DNA of 14,458 nucleotides, taken from Bacteroidota bacterium (GTDB taxonomy: Bacteria; Bacteroidota; Ignavibacteria; UBA10030; SZUA-254). Below the pieces are notes generated by a model. The model made no database searches and was not told the origin of the DNA. It worked only from the letters and a program-made list of their open reading frames with translations. A program made the translations under genes and the position numbers. Location: contig SCUC01000117.1 of assembly GCA_004322375.1 (NCBI GenBank), positions 1 through 14,458 of the forward strand, written 5' to 3'. Below, piece by piece: positions 1-7,033 of the stretch. Position 1 is the first letter of the stretch, and every line of letters begins with the position of its first letter.

Positions 1-118
1 TTGCAAAATTGACAAGAACATCATCAGGTTGCCGTACTAACTTCTTCTGTCCGAAACTTTCAACCTGACAAAAACTGATTACCAAAAACAACACACAAAC
101 AGTAGCGATGCTTTTCAT
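1..118 (-). CDS. 5' end of an exported protein gene, cut by the left edge
   Basis: A minus-strand frame opens with ATG at 116-118 and stays open for all 39 visible codons to the edge. The N-terminus reads MKSIATVCVLFLVISFCQVE, then SFGQKK. That is a short basic start, a hydrophobic stretch of about 14 residues and a likely signal-peptidase site near SFG/Q, so the product is probably exported. A ribosome binding site GGAGG lies at 123-127, four bases before the ATG, and supports this start. The mature part is too short to name a family. The gene lies downstream of the LVIVD protein gene on the same strand, but a 195-base gap with its own candidate promoter suggests separate transcription. Confidence that this is a real gene is fairly high; its function is unknown. 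Confidence 0.7.
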   Translation of the reverse strand, partial: MKSIATVCVLFLVISFCQVESFGQKKLVRQPDDVLVNFA

Positions 119-192
119 ACATCCTCCAAATAATAATATTGTTGTTTGAATCAGAGCGAGAATTATCCTCTTTTTCTCTGAACATTTATTAC

Positions 193-221
193 AATATCGT
201 TATAACGCGGAAAAAAGTCAA
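193..221 (-). promoter_or_regulatory. Candidate sigma-70-like promoter for the left-edge gene
   Basis: On the minus strand TTGACT (216-221, five of six to TTGACA) is followed after 17 bases by GATATT (193-198, four of six to TATAAT). It would give a leader of about 70 bases before the ATG at 118. This is a match by eye. Bacteroidota-type promoters often differ from this consensus, so it is only a candidate. Confidence 0.3.
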
Positions 222-227
222 GTCTTA

Positions 228-305
228 TGTGCGGCTCACTTGATCTTCAAAAGAACCACAACCTCTCAAAAAACATCAATCTTAAAAAATGAAGTGAGTC
301 GCACA
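228..305 (-). repeat. Long-armed inverted repeat, possible terminator
   Basis: The arms are TGTGCGGCTCACTT (228-241) and AAGTGAGTCGCACA (292-305). They pair over 14 bases with a single G-T wobble, around a 50-base loop. The repeat starts 9 bases past the stop codon of the LVIVD gene on the minus strand, and a run of six T on that strand follows the second arm after about a dozen bases. It could end transcription of that gene, but the large loop and displaced T-run make it atypical. Another reading is the remains of a small mobile repeat. The rest of the gap between 119 and 313 holds only the candidate promoter. Confidence 0.5.
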
Positions 306-313
306 ATAACCAT

Positions 314-2014
314 TTACCGTAGATACATCATCTTTCTTTGTTGTACGGTTTCTCCAACTGTCAATTGATAATAATAAACGCCCGATGGAAGATTTCCTGC
401 ATTCCATAGTATCTCATATTCACCCGGGATAAGTCTTTCATTAACCAGCAGTGCAACCTCTTTTCCAAGCACATCATACACCCTCAACGACACTAATGAC
501 AAATTATCAATGACAAATGACAACGTAGTTGTCGGATTAAACGGATTAGGATAGTTTTGCTGCAATTGAAAAGAGGAGATTCGTTCATTGCCACGGGAAA
601 CGTCATTGATATCAGGATAATAAAACATTAACGTATCAACGCTCGATACCTCTGTAAATTCATCACGCGTAAGAACAAACCAATGATATGTTCCGGGCTG
701 TAGCTCCGGAGAATTGAATCCATACAACACTGTATCCTTTGTTTGAATAGCGGTATCCAAACCATTCCCTACAATATGCAATTCATAAAAGTGCGGGTCA
801 GATGACTGCTCTGCTGAAGAAGTCCATTGGAGAAGCGGATTGGCAACGTCATATTCTCCGCTATCCGGCGGGGTAACTAACCGGACACGCTGTCGCGGTC
901 GTAAACTATCAAATGTAAAGACATATAATCCTGTTTGCATATCCGAACCAATCCATTTCCCGGACGGAAAATAGGGATAGACCCCCCAGCATCCAGCATA
1001 CCCTCCGCTTGTTCCGGCATACGAATCGAACCAATCAGCAGTAAACGGAGTTTGGGGGTCATGGACGTCAACTACTCCCATCCCTGCCGTGTAATGAGCT
1101 ACATACACATAATTTCCTCTCCCATGAACATTATGGACAATACTCGATGGCTCTTGCTGCCATGAGGCAGCTTGTTCATAGAGAGGCAGGCTGCTAATAT
1201 CCCATACTTTCATATTGTGCGGAGTTGGATTGATTTCATCAGCAGTGAACACATATTTTCCATCCATCGAGACCCAGGAGTTATGCGTACCGCTTCCGGG
1301 ATAGGATATGTTCGTGATTTCCGATGGAGAAGATTTATCTGATAAATCAATGATATGCAATCCTCCCTTTTCTCCACTATTATAGATTGCCGAAGCATAC
1401 ATCGTGTCATTACGCACGTAAGTATCATGGAAATATGTAGTAAGCACATCGCCAATATATTCGGGGTTCGTAGGGTCATCGAGAAGAGAAAATATTACCG
1501 CGCCTCCTTTGTTTTTCCACAACCTGCTGCCATTCAAATACAAAAATCCATCGGAAATTGTGACAGTATGAGAATAGGTGGTGTTGCCTGAAGGACTAAC
1601 CGTTGAATCAACATAGATAAAATTCTTTATCAATATTGCCGTATCGGGTAAACCTGAAAGGTCAACTATTTGCACGCCGCCACCTCCTTCGGTAACGATA
1701 TACGCGTATTGCTTCCAGGTTTTCATCTCTCTCAGGCAATAACCTGCGTAGGGACCCGGGATAAACTGAATTTCTTTCAGCGTATCTGAATTTAAATCAA
1801 TTATTGATGTACCGTTGCACGTCCCTAGCAGGGCGTACTCCCGCCCGTCGGGAGAAACCCAGCCCCAGCAGCTTGAAAAGTAGGTAGTATTGCTCTGCCC
1901 GTGCGGGATATTAATATTGCCCAGAAAATTAATTGCCGGTTGGGCGACAAGGCTTTGCAGACAGAAAAGCGCTAATAGAATAATAACTATATAAGAACAA
2001 ACAAGCTTTTTCAT
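314..2014 (-). CDS. Secreted LVIVD beta-propeller (choice-of-anchor B type) protein with T9SS sorting domain
   Basis: With the ATG at 2014 the product has 566 residues. The start MKKLVCSYIVIILLALFCLQ, then SLVAQ, is a good signal peptide, which is why I prefer it to the TTG at 2068 that would add 18 charged residues in front. Residues about 25-370 hold some seven propeller-like blades ending in phrases such as TSIIDL, VQIVDLS, LHIIDLS, MKVWDIS and MGVVDV, as in LVIVD-repeat and choice-of-anchor B proteins. A beta-sandwich (about 373-465) follows, then the sorting domain with NYPNPFNPTT, VYDVLGKEV and LPSGVYYYQLT. Known of the family: such proteins are exported by type IX secretion and their substrates are mostly unknown. 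Inferred location is the cell surface or outside. No strong ribosome binding site is seen; two mini-ORFs end on the start codon. Confidence 0.88.
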   Translation of the reverse strand: MKKLVCSYIVIILLALFCLQSLVAQPAINFLGNINIPHGQSNTTYFSSCWGWVSPDGREYALLGTCNGTSIIDLNSDTLKEIQFIPGPYAGYCLREMKTWKQYAYIVTEGGGGVQIVDLSGLPDTAILIKNFIYVDSTVSPSGNTTYSHTVTISDGFLYLNGSRLWKNKGGAVIFSLLDDPTNPEYIGDVLTTYFHDTYVRNDTMYASAIYNSGEKGGLHIIDLSDKSSPSEITNISYPGSGTHNSWVSMDGKYVFTADEINPTPHNMKVWDISSLPLYEQAASWQQEPSSIVHNVHGRGNYVYVAHYTAGMGVVDVHDPQTPFTADWFDSYAGTSGGYAGCWGVYPYFPSGKWIGSDMQTGLYVFTFDSLRPRQRVRLVTPPDSGEYDVANPLLQWTSSAEQSSDPHFYELHIVGNGLDTAIQTKDTVLYGFNSPELQPGTYHWFVLTRDEFTEVSSVDTLMFYYPDINDVSRGNERISSFQLQQNYPNPFNPTTTLSFVIDNLSLVSLRVYDVLGKEVALLVNERLIPGEYEILWNAGNLPSGVYYYQLTVGETVQQRKMMYLR

Positions 2015-2096
2015 ATAAAAAAATAATTGACGCTTCTCTGATATACGATATTTTTTATTCCTCTCCAAACCTTCTTCATATTTGATTGTTCTTCAT
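2011..2096 (-). other. Two upstream mini-ORFs chained by ATGA overlaps
   Basis: On the minus strand ATG at 2096 opens a six-codon ORF (MKNNQI) whose TGA overlaps the ATG at 2079. That ATG opens a 22-codon ORF (MKKVWRGIKN and on to FFI) whose TGA overlaps the ATG at 2014 of the LVIVD protein. Each junction is ATGA. The layout is seen directly. That the mini-ORFs are translated, or control the main gene by coupling, is inference. The A+T-rich sequence makes some of this likely by chance. Confidence 0.3.
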
Positions 2097-2136
2097 ATCA
2101 TTCCTATATTATATTGACTTTTTCTGAAAGAATTGC

Positions 2137-2355
2137 ATGTCGTTGATACTCTTAGTGAATAAATCAGCGCCGGATATTACCGACTTTGTTCTTGTCGTCA
2201 TTGGTCTATTGCTTGCATTGCTCGCAATAGACTTATTCAGTTCATACCTAAAAAGAAAATACCAGGAGAAAAAAGAAAAAGCTAACCAAACAGAAGAAGT
2301 ATTTTTCCAAAAAGAAATGGGAGATTCACCCCCACTCAAACCTCCGGAAGAATAG
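2137..2355 (+). CDS. Small single-pass membrane protein of unknown function
   Basis: This is a 72-residue frame starting MSLILLVNKSAPDITDF. One strongly hydrophobic segment at residues about 17-35 (FVLVVIGLLLALLAIDLF) is followed by a highly charged tail with YLKRKYQEKKEKANQ, ending in PPLKPPEE. The basic residues just after the segment suggest a cytoplasmic C-terminus. Only a weak purine stretch, GAAAG, lies ahead of the ATG. No family is recognised. The frame is convincing in composition: one clean transmembrane helix, a charged tail and a natural stop. The opposite-strand frame at 2109-2339 looks like its shadow. It is divergent from the LVIVD gene, and copy 1 of the palindromic element starts at the base after its stop codon. 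Confidence 0.55.
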   Translation: MSLILLVNKSAPDITDFVLVVIGLLLALLAIDLFSSYLKRKYQEKKEKANQTEEVFFQKEMGDSPPLKPPEE

Positions 2356-2493
2356 TGGGTACTTCCAAAAACGTTACCTGCTCCCCTCTGCGTCCCCGCA
2401 GAGTGGTGGATGCTATTGATTTCGTTGGTTCTGCGAAGACGCTCTACGAGCCGTTGGCAGAACCGAGCCTTAGAATTTTTTTAGAACCTCCCT
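2356..2493 (+). repeat. 138-bp palindromic repeat element, copy 1
   Basis: This segment is clearly related to 6819-6955 over its whole length; both contain an identical 25-base block, here 2438-2462. It starts with GGGTACTTCCAAAAA and ends with TTTTTTAGAACCTCCC, which are imperfect inverted ends. Inside are a hairpin CTCTGCG-TCCC-CGCAGAG (2386-2403) and a second one with arms GGTTCTGC (2427-2434) and GCAGAACC (2457-2464), whose loop holds the smaller hairpin GCTC-TAC-GAGC. It begins directly after the stop codon at 2353-2355 and sits between two converging frames. It could act as a two-way terminator, as a REP-like or MITE-like repeat, or as a structured RNA. Confidence 0.8.
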
Positions 2494-2516
2494 TATTTCA
2501 CTGAACTTATGCTATC

Positions 2517-2717
2517 CTAACCATCGGTAGGCTTTAGTTTTACAATAACCTCTTTTAAAATGTCGGTCTCGTTTGAGTTTAACTTTTTGTTCCATTTTTT
2601 GCGCATTCTTTGAACACTGTTCAATGTTGGAACAGCGTATCCTTCCTTCCTATTCTTATTTCTTCCTAAAATACCCTCAAACAGCAAAAAAATAGAGGTT
2701 TTTTGGCTGAGAGATAT
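2517..2717 (-). pseudogene. Coding remnant or small gene without a normal start, family unknown
   Basis: On the minus strand a frame is open from just after a TAA at 2718-2720 to the TAG at 2517-2519, 66 codons. The translation is protein-like: FLLFEGILGRNKNRKEGYA, then VPTLNSVQRMRKKWNKKLN, then an end in VIVKLKPTDG. There is no ATG near its beginning. The first usable start is a TTG at 2687 with no ribosome binding site, giving 56 residues. The simplest reading is the 3' end of a decayed gene, though a short real gene cannot be excluded. It points towards the repeat at 2356-2493. No family is recognised. The remaining gap sequence (2494-2516 and 2718-2802) shows nothing convincing. Confidence 0.35.
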
Positions 2718-2802
2718 TTAAGGCCCTTGGCACATCTATTGACGATTATTATGTCAGATTATGAAACTTCATCTAGAACATACTATCATCAAGGGGAACA
2801 TC

Positions 2803-4155
2803 ATGAAAAACGTTGCTGGATTGTTGCTTTTCTTACTTACAATATCAACTGTTTCGATAGCGCAAGATTTTAGAACATTTAGCGCCGCTGATTTATCCGA
2901 GAAAAAGGCTGTGCCGAGAAAACCTGTGGCGACAGAGTGTCAGTTTACTTTTGTCAATGATCAAGGCAGTGGTATCAATGGAATCCACCTGGAATTTAAT
3001 GCAAGCGTTGAGGTAGAGTTTTCAAACTCATTCACGTATGGCGAGCTTCTGAATGCCAACGGACGAATCTGGAAAATTTCAGGAGCTGAAATAGATAATA
3101 TGAATGAAGTTTCGGTAACTGTCTCTACAGCTAAGAAATCGGCGAAGGTAACCAGATGGTGGTGGTTGAATGGAAATGAGAGAGTCGGGACAAAGCGCTC
3201 AAAAAATGAAGCGGTATCTACCTATGGCAGGCTCTCTATGCCAAATGAAGCAAACGTACGGGATGAAGTATTTGTGAAACGAAGTTCTACCATCACGCTC
3301 GGTATCCCAATGCCTCAGCAGAAAAACGAATATGGTTGGGTAATTCTTAAGAAAAGCGCAGACATGCAGAAATCGCTCCTCGATAGAGACGATTATCACT
3401 TCGGTCAGCCACGAGGCTTTTCGAGGCTTGCAAACGGCACACTGTTCAAAGGTGAGGTAAAAGTGTTGACTCCTTCTAAAATGAATAACAGGTTGTTTGC
3501 CAACCTCGCGGCGTTGAAATTTAATATCATCGCAAGCGAAGAAGGTATAACCCCAGTCGGCTTAGGCGAATTGTATTGCAACGATGAGGCAAGCCCATTT
3601 CATGGATGGCAGGTGAAGCAAATTGCATTGCATGCAGATTCAATGATGACCTTCTGGCGCGGGAAAATGAAGGTTGACTATGAACAGCTTGACGATTGTA
3701 TCTCCCGCATCAATGAAGCATTTCGCGGTCCAATTGACACCATCTCATTCAGCAGCAAGCTTTTGTTGACAGGCGTCGCCAGCGCAAATGGCTTCACATT
3801 CTTGACCTCAACAACAACCATCGCCGTCGGAACGGAAAAATCGAGAGATGAAGTTTCTTCAATTATTCCCGATGTTTCCGAGCTAAAGCAAAATTATCCG
3901 AATCCATTCAACCCCACAACAGTTATCGGTTATTCGTTATCTGTTAATAGTCTCGTTACCTTGAAAGTGTATAATATGCTCGGACAGGAAGTCTCGACAC
4001 TAATCAGTAATGAATTAGTGGATGCCGGAACTCAAGAGGTTGCCTTTTCAGGAGACAACCTCTCTTCCGGGACGTACATTTATCGTTTAACGGCAGAAAA
4101 TAAAGAAGAAGATTATTCCTTCGAGAAAACGATGCGCATGACTTTGGTAAAGTAA
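2803..4155 (+). CDS. Exported protein of unknown function with T9SS sorting domain
   Basis: I choose the ATG at 2803 over the one at 2761. It has AAGGGG (2791-2796) six bases ahead and gives a clean signal peptide, MKNVAGLLLFLLTISTVSIA then QDF; the earlier start adds 14 polar residues before it. The product has 450 residues. The body (about 25-345) is not a domain I can name. It holds a tryptophan-rich stretch (TRWWWLNGNERVG) and a segment near 235-290 (LAALKFNIIASEEG, TPVGLGELY, FHGWQVKQIA) that resembles C-terminal segments of other secreted proteins in this lineage. The last 90 residues are a sorting domain: NYPNPFNPTT, LKVYNMLGQEV and LSSGTYIYRLT. Export through type IX secretion is inferred. 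The gene stands alone and ends in an intrinsic terminator. Confidence 0.85.
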   Translation: MKNVAGLLLFLLTISTVSIAQDFRTFSAADLSEKKAVPRKPVATECQFTFVNDQGSGINGIHLEFNASVEVEFSNSFTYGELLNANGRIWKISGAEIDNMNEVSVTVSTAKKSAKVTRWWWLNGNERVGTKRSKNEAVSTYGRLSMPNEANVRDEVFVKRSSTITLGIPMPQQKNEYGWVILKKSADMQKSLLDRDDYHFGQPRGFSRLANGTLFKGEVKVLTPSKMNNRLFANLAALKFNIIASEEGITPVGLGELYCNDEASPFHGWQVKQIALHADSMMTFWRGKMKVDYEQLDDCISRINEAFRGPIDTISFSSKLLLTGVASANGFTFLTSTTTIAVGTEKSRDEVSSIIPDVSELKQNYPNPFNPTTVIGYSLSVNSLVTLKVYNMLGQEVSTLISNELVDAGTQEVAFSGDNLSSGTYIYRLTAENKEEDYSFEKTMRMTLVK

Positions 4156-4180
4156 TTTCCATTCCCTCCTACAACTGCGT

Positions 4181-4211
4181 AAGGCGCGCCATCCCCCGGT
4201 GCGCCTTTTTT
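4181..4211 (+). terminator. Intrinsic terminator after the T9SS-tailed protein gene
   Basis: GGCGCGCC (4183-4190) pairs with GGTGCGCC (4198-4205) over eight bases, one a G-U wobble, around the loop ATCCCCC. Six T follow (4206-4211). It starts 27 bases after the stop codon at 4153-4155. This is a textbook rho-independent shape. Confidence 0.85.
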
Positions 4212-4324
4212 GTTTTGTGTTATTCGTTTCTCTTACTAGAAAAATGTAATGCTGGCATTATCGCCGCGTAATATCAATAACAACAACTTACCACCCCCAC
4301 CTCAACCTTTTCTTAACCAATTTC

Positions 4325-4353
4325 TTGCATCTTATTGAAAAATTTGTTATTCT
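4325..4353 (+). promoter_or_regulatory. Candidate promoter for the hybrid histidine kinase
   Basis: TTGCAT (4325-4330) and TATTCT (4348-4353) are separated by 17 bases, and each matches the sigma-70 consensus at four of six positions. The kinase ATG follows 41 bases after the second hexamer. The match is weak and made by eye. The remaining sequence between 4212 and 4394 shows no gene. Confidence 0.25.
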
Positions 4354-4394
4354 ACCTTCCGTAAATTAGTTTCGCGATAACATTTGAAGATGAT

Positions 4395-6818
4395 ATGAGC
4401 ATGAACTCCCTTAAAAAGTATGAAGACATTTTAGAAGGTATTTCAGGCGGTTTTTTTGCCTTAGATAACCAGTATAGAATTTTATATTGGAATCGTGCGG
4501 CTGAGGAAGGCACAAAGCTTTTGCGCGATGAAGTTCTGGGTAAGCATGTGTTCGAAGTCTTCCCCAATGCTGAACATGCGGAAATTGGCGAGATGTACCG
4601 CCTTGCCATGAAGACCAGGAAATTCCAAACGTTAGAGTCTTCGTATGTTGACCACCGGTTTGAAAAATGGTTCGACGTTCGTATTTACCCGAATGATGGA
4701 GGCATCTCCGTTTTCTTTCAGGATATTACCGAGCAGAAGCGTGAGCAGAGGCAGAAAGAAATGCTCATGGAGGTTTCCCATGTTATCAATGTCGCGCAAC
4801 ACCTTGATGAGCTTTGCTTGAATGCCGGGGAACAGATAGCGAAGTTTATGGACATTCCCACCAAGTTCGTTTGCATTTACAGGTTCGACGCTCGCTCTTC
4901 GTTGCTCCATCTGATGGCTCCTGCAATAACGGACGTCAATATCAATACTGAGGTGTTGCATCAAATCGTGGATGTCTCAACCGAGACTATTGCATCACAA
5001 ACAACACTGAAGCGGGAAGTGATCATCACGGATGAGCTTTCAAAAAGCACAATTGCCGCTCAATATCTTGGCGAGGTTGAGCAGCACAAGCTGCTCTCGT
5101 TGATCTCCATTCCGTTAATAGTCCAGGATGAAATGCAGGGCATTTTGGAAGTGCTCTCCCATAAGAATGTCAAGTATGCGGGGGATGATATGCAAATGCT
5201 CTCCGTGATTGCTAATGAGCTCTCCATCGGTATTAGCCGGAAGCGGTTGATGCACGAGATTACGGTAAAGAACGTTGAGCTTGCCAACGAGCAGAAGAAA
5301 ACCGAAGAGGCAAATGAAACGCTTAAGCGGTTTTTAGCAACCTTCAGCCACGAGCTTCGCGCTCCTCTCAACGCCATCGTCGGCTTCTCCGATATTTTAA
5401 CCACAGACATGGAGAAAATTCCGAAGGAGAAAGTCAAAGATTTTATGAAAAATATCAATGTGAGCGGCAGGCACCTGCAAGCCCTCATCAATGATATTCT
5501 CGATTTATCGAAAATCGAAGCGGGGCGAATGGAACTCCATGTCGAAGCCTACCCCATTTCGTATTTTGTTGAGAACGTTCAACGGGTGCTGCAAGCAGCT
5601 CTCGACCAGAAACAAGTACAGCTCGTGTTTAACATTCCCGATGAAGTTGATAATCTTGTTGTTGACCAGATGCGCTTTAAGCAGATTCTCGTGAACCTTG
5701 TCTCCAACGCGGTGAAGTATAGCAACAAGGGTGGCATCGTTACCATCAATATGCGGCGCATCCAGTACGAAATCGAAGTTGAAGTAATAGACAAAGGCAC
5801 AGGGATTAAACCTGAAGACATGTCGAGACTCTTCACAGCGTATAGGCAGGGAAAAAACGCGTATATGGCTGATGAAGGAACCGGCTTAGGGTTGATGATT
5901 ACGAAAAAATTAGTCGAGCTGCACGGCGGGAAGATTTGGGTTGAGAGCGAATGGGGCAAAGGAAGCACGTTCCGGTTCAGAATTCCGATTATCGTTGCAG
6001 GAGAAATTGTTGAATCACCCGATGAGTTGACCTTAATTGCCGATACGCATCGCGTCGTAGGCAGCAATGGCGAACAGCCACTTGTATTGATTATAGAAGA
6101 CAATCCGCAGGCAGGACAGTTAGTGCAAGCATATTTGGAAGAGGCGGGTTATAAAACCGAAATTGCTCGCAACGGATTTGAAGGACTTGAAAAAGCAAAA
6201 ATGCTCAAGCCCGACGTCATTACGCTCGATATGATTATGCCTGTTAAAGATGGCTGGCAGGTATTGAAAGAATTGAAGAATCATCCCTTATGCGCGCACA
6301 TCCCAATAATCATTATCTCGATTACCGATGACAAAAAATTAGGATTCAGCCTCGGGGCGGTTGAATACTTCGTCAAGCCGGTGAGCAAGAATGAACTGTT
6401 AGACACAATCGGAAAAATATCTTCCCGCCCTTTGCTCAGAAAAAAACATCCGAAAGTGCTGGTCATTGACGACGATAAATCGGCGGCAGAGCTTGTTTCC
6501 GTTATTCTCGAATCGGAAGGATTCGACGTTATGACAGCATTGAACGGACGGAGAGGAATCCAGCTTGCAATGGAAGAAAAGCCCGATTTAATCATCCTGG
6601 ATTTAATGATGCCGGATATTACGGGCTATACGGTCGCCTTCCAGCTGAAGCAGGAGCCGGAAACACGTAATACGCCAATCATTATTCTCACTTCGCATGA
6701 GGTTGATGAAGAATCGAAAGAGCAATTGCAGGGATTTATTACCGGCATTATGAGCAAATCACGCTTCACCAAACGAGATTTGTTACGGGAAATCAGCACG
6801 ATAGAAAAAATGAAATAA
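4395..6818 (+). CDS. Soluble hybrid sensor histidine kinase: PAS, GAF, kinase core, two receivers
   Basis: This 807-residue protein autophosphorylates a histidine and passes phosphate to receiver aspartates. In order: a PAS domain (about 8-115; ILEGISGGFFALD, FFQDITEQK); a GAF domain (about 125-285); a helical linker; a HisKA helix with FSHELRAPLN, phospho-accepting His319; an ATPase domain with N-box LVNLVSNAVKYS (432-443), G1 DKGTG (466-470), G2 GTGLGL (495-500) and GKGSTF; receiver 1 (about 563-675; E568, D569, phospho-acceptor D612, K661 before P); and receiver 2 (about 686-805; D692-D694, D736, T766, K788). No transmembrane segment or DNA-binding domain is seen, so it should be cytosolic and signal to a separate partner. 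No partner regulator lies beside it. Receiver 2 lacks the proline usually found after the conserved lysine. The signal sensed is unknown. Confidence 0.95.
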   Translation: MSMNSLKKYEDILEGISGGFFALDNQYRILYWNRAAEEGTKLLRDEVLGKHVFEVFPNAEHAEIGEMYRLAMKTRKFQTLESSYVDHRFEKWFDVRIYPNDGGISVFFQDITEQKREQRQKEMLMEVSHVINVAQHLDELCLNAGEQIAKFMDIPTKFVCIYRFDARSSLLHLMAPAITDVNINTEVLHQIVDVSTETIASQTTLKREVIITDELSKSTIAAQYLGEVEQHKLLSLISIPLIVQDEMQGILEVLSHKNVKYAGDDMQMLSVIANELSIGISRKRLMHEITVKNVELANEQKKTEEANETLKRFLATFSHELRAPLNAIVGFSDILTTDMEKIPKEKVKDFMKNINVSGRHLQALINDILDLSKIEAGRMELHVEAYPISYFVENVQRVLQAALDQKQVQLVFNIPDEVDNLVVDQMRFKQILVNLVSNAVKYSNKGGIVTINMRRIQYEIEVEVIDKGTGIKPEDMSRLFTAYRQGKNAYMADEGTGLGLMITKKLVELHGGKIWVESEWGKGSTFRFRIPIIVAGEIVESPDELTLIADTHRVVGSNGEQPLVLIIEDNPQAGQLVQAYLEEAGYKTEIARNGFEGLEKAKMLKPDVITLDMIMPVKDGWQVLKELKNHPLCAHIPIIIISITDDKKLGFSLGAVEYFVKPVSKNELLDTIGKISSRPLLRKKHPKVLVIDDDKSAAELVSVILESEGFDVMTALNGRRGIQLAMEEKPDLIILDLMMPDITGYTVAFQLKQEPETRNTPIIILTSHEVDEESKEQLQGFITGIMSKSRFTKRDLLREISTIEKMK

Positions 6819-6955
6819 AGGGTGGTTCCAAAATCTACACAGACTCCGCTCTGTGTCCTCGCAGAGTAAAGGATACTATTTGGTTTCGTTGTTTCTGCGA
6901 GGACGCTCTACGAGCCGTTGGCAGAAACGAGCGATAGAGCTTTTAGAACAACCCT
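6819..6955 (+). repeat. 137-bp palindromic repeat element, copy 2
   Basis: This is the partner of 2356-2493. It runs from GGGTGGTTCCAAAA to TTTTAGAACAACCC; the ends are inverted repeats with two mismatches over 14 bases. The first hairpin is CTCTGTG-TCCT-CGCAGAG (6849-6866), where one pair is a G-T wobble instead of the C-G pair of copy 1. The second has arms GTTTCTGC (6891-6898) and GCAGAAAC (6921-6928). There a T-A pair replaces the G-C pair of copy 1, a two-sided change that keeps the helix. The element begins at the base after the kinase stop codon and lies between converging genes. Five bases, TAAAG, occur at both edges (6816-6820 and 6955-6959). Confidence 0.8.
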
Positions 6956-6957
6956 AA

Positions 6958-7027
6958 AGTCTTCAGTCCCTGGTTTTTTGTTCCCTGTTCCTTGCATCCT
7001 GTATCTTACATCTTAAATCCTGCATCC
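6958..7027. repeat. Degenerate 7-bp tandem array, ten units
   Basis: Read on the plus strand the stretch divides into ten units of seven. The clearest are TGCATCC (6993-6999 and 7021-7027), TGTATCT (7000-7006) and TACATCT (7007-7013). On the minus strand the unit is close to GATGCAR. The left half is more diverged (TGTTCCC, TGTTCCT, AGTCCCT) but keeps the phase. It fills the gap between copy 2 of the palindromic element and the stop codon of the VCBS gene. Related units occur at 9084-9118 and 11119-11146. Confidence 0.65.
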
Positions 7028-7033
7028 CCCGTA

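Noticed and set aside
2109..2339. Minus-strand frame opposite the 72-residue membrane protein
   Set aside because: The plus-strand frame has a cleaner transmembrane segment and charged tail; the opposite frame looks like its shadow.
2610..2624. TTGAAC-ACT-GTTCAA palindrome, operator-like
   Set aside because: It lies inside the coding remnant at 2517-2717 and far from any start codon, and a second overlapping inverted repeat (CTGTTC with GAACAG) shows how easily such matches arise here.
2727..2752. TTGGCA and TATTAT as a promoter for the gene at 2803
   Set aside because: The spacing is only 14 bases, too short for a sigma-70 promoter.
5579..6103. Long antisense frame (174 codons) within the kinase gene
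   Set aside because: It mirrors the ATPase and first receiver coding region, has no domain signature, and the kinase frame here is certain.
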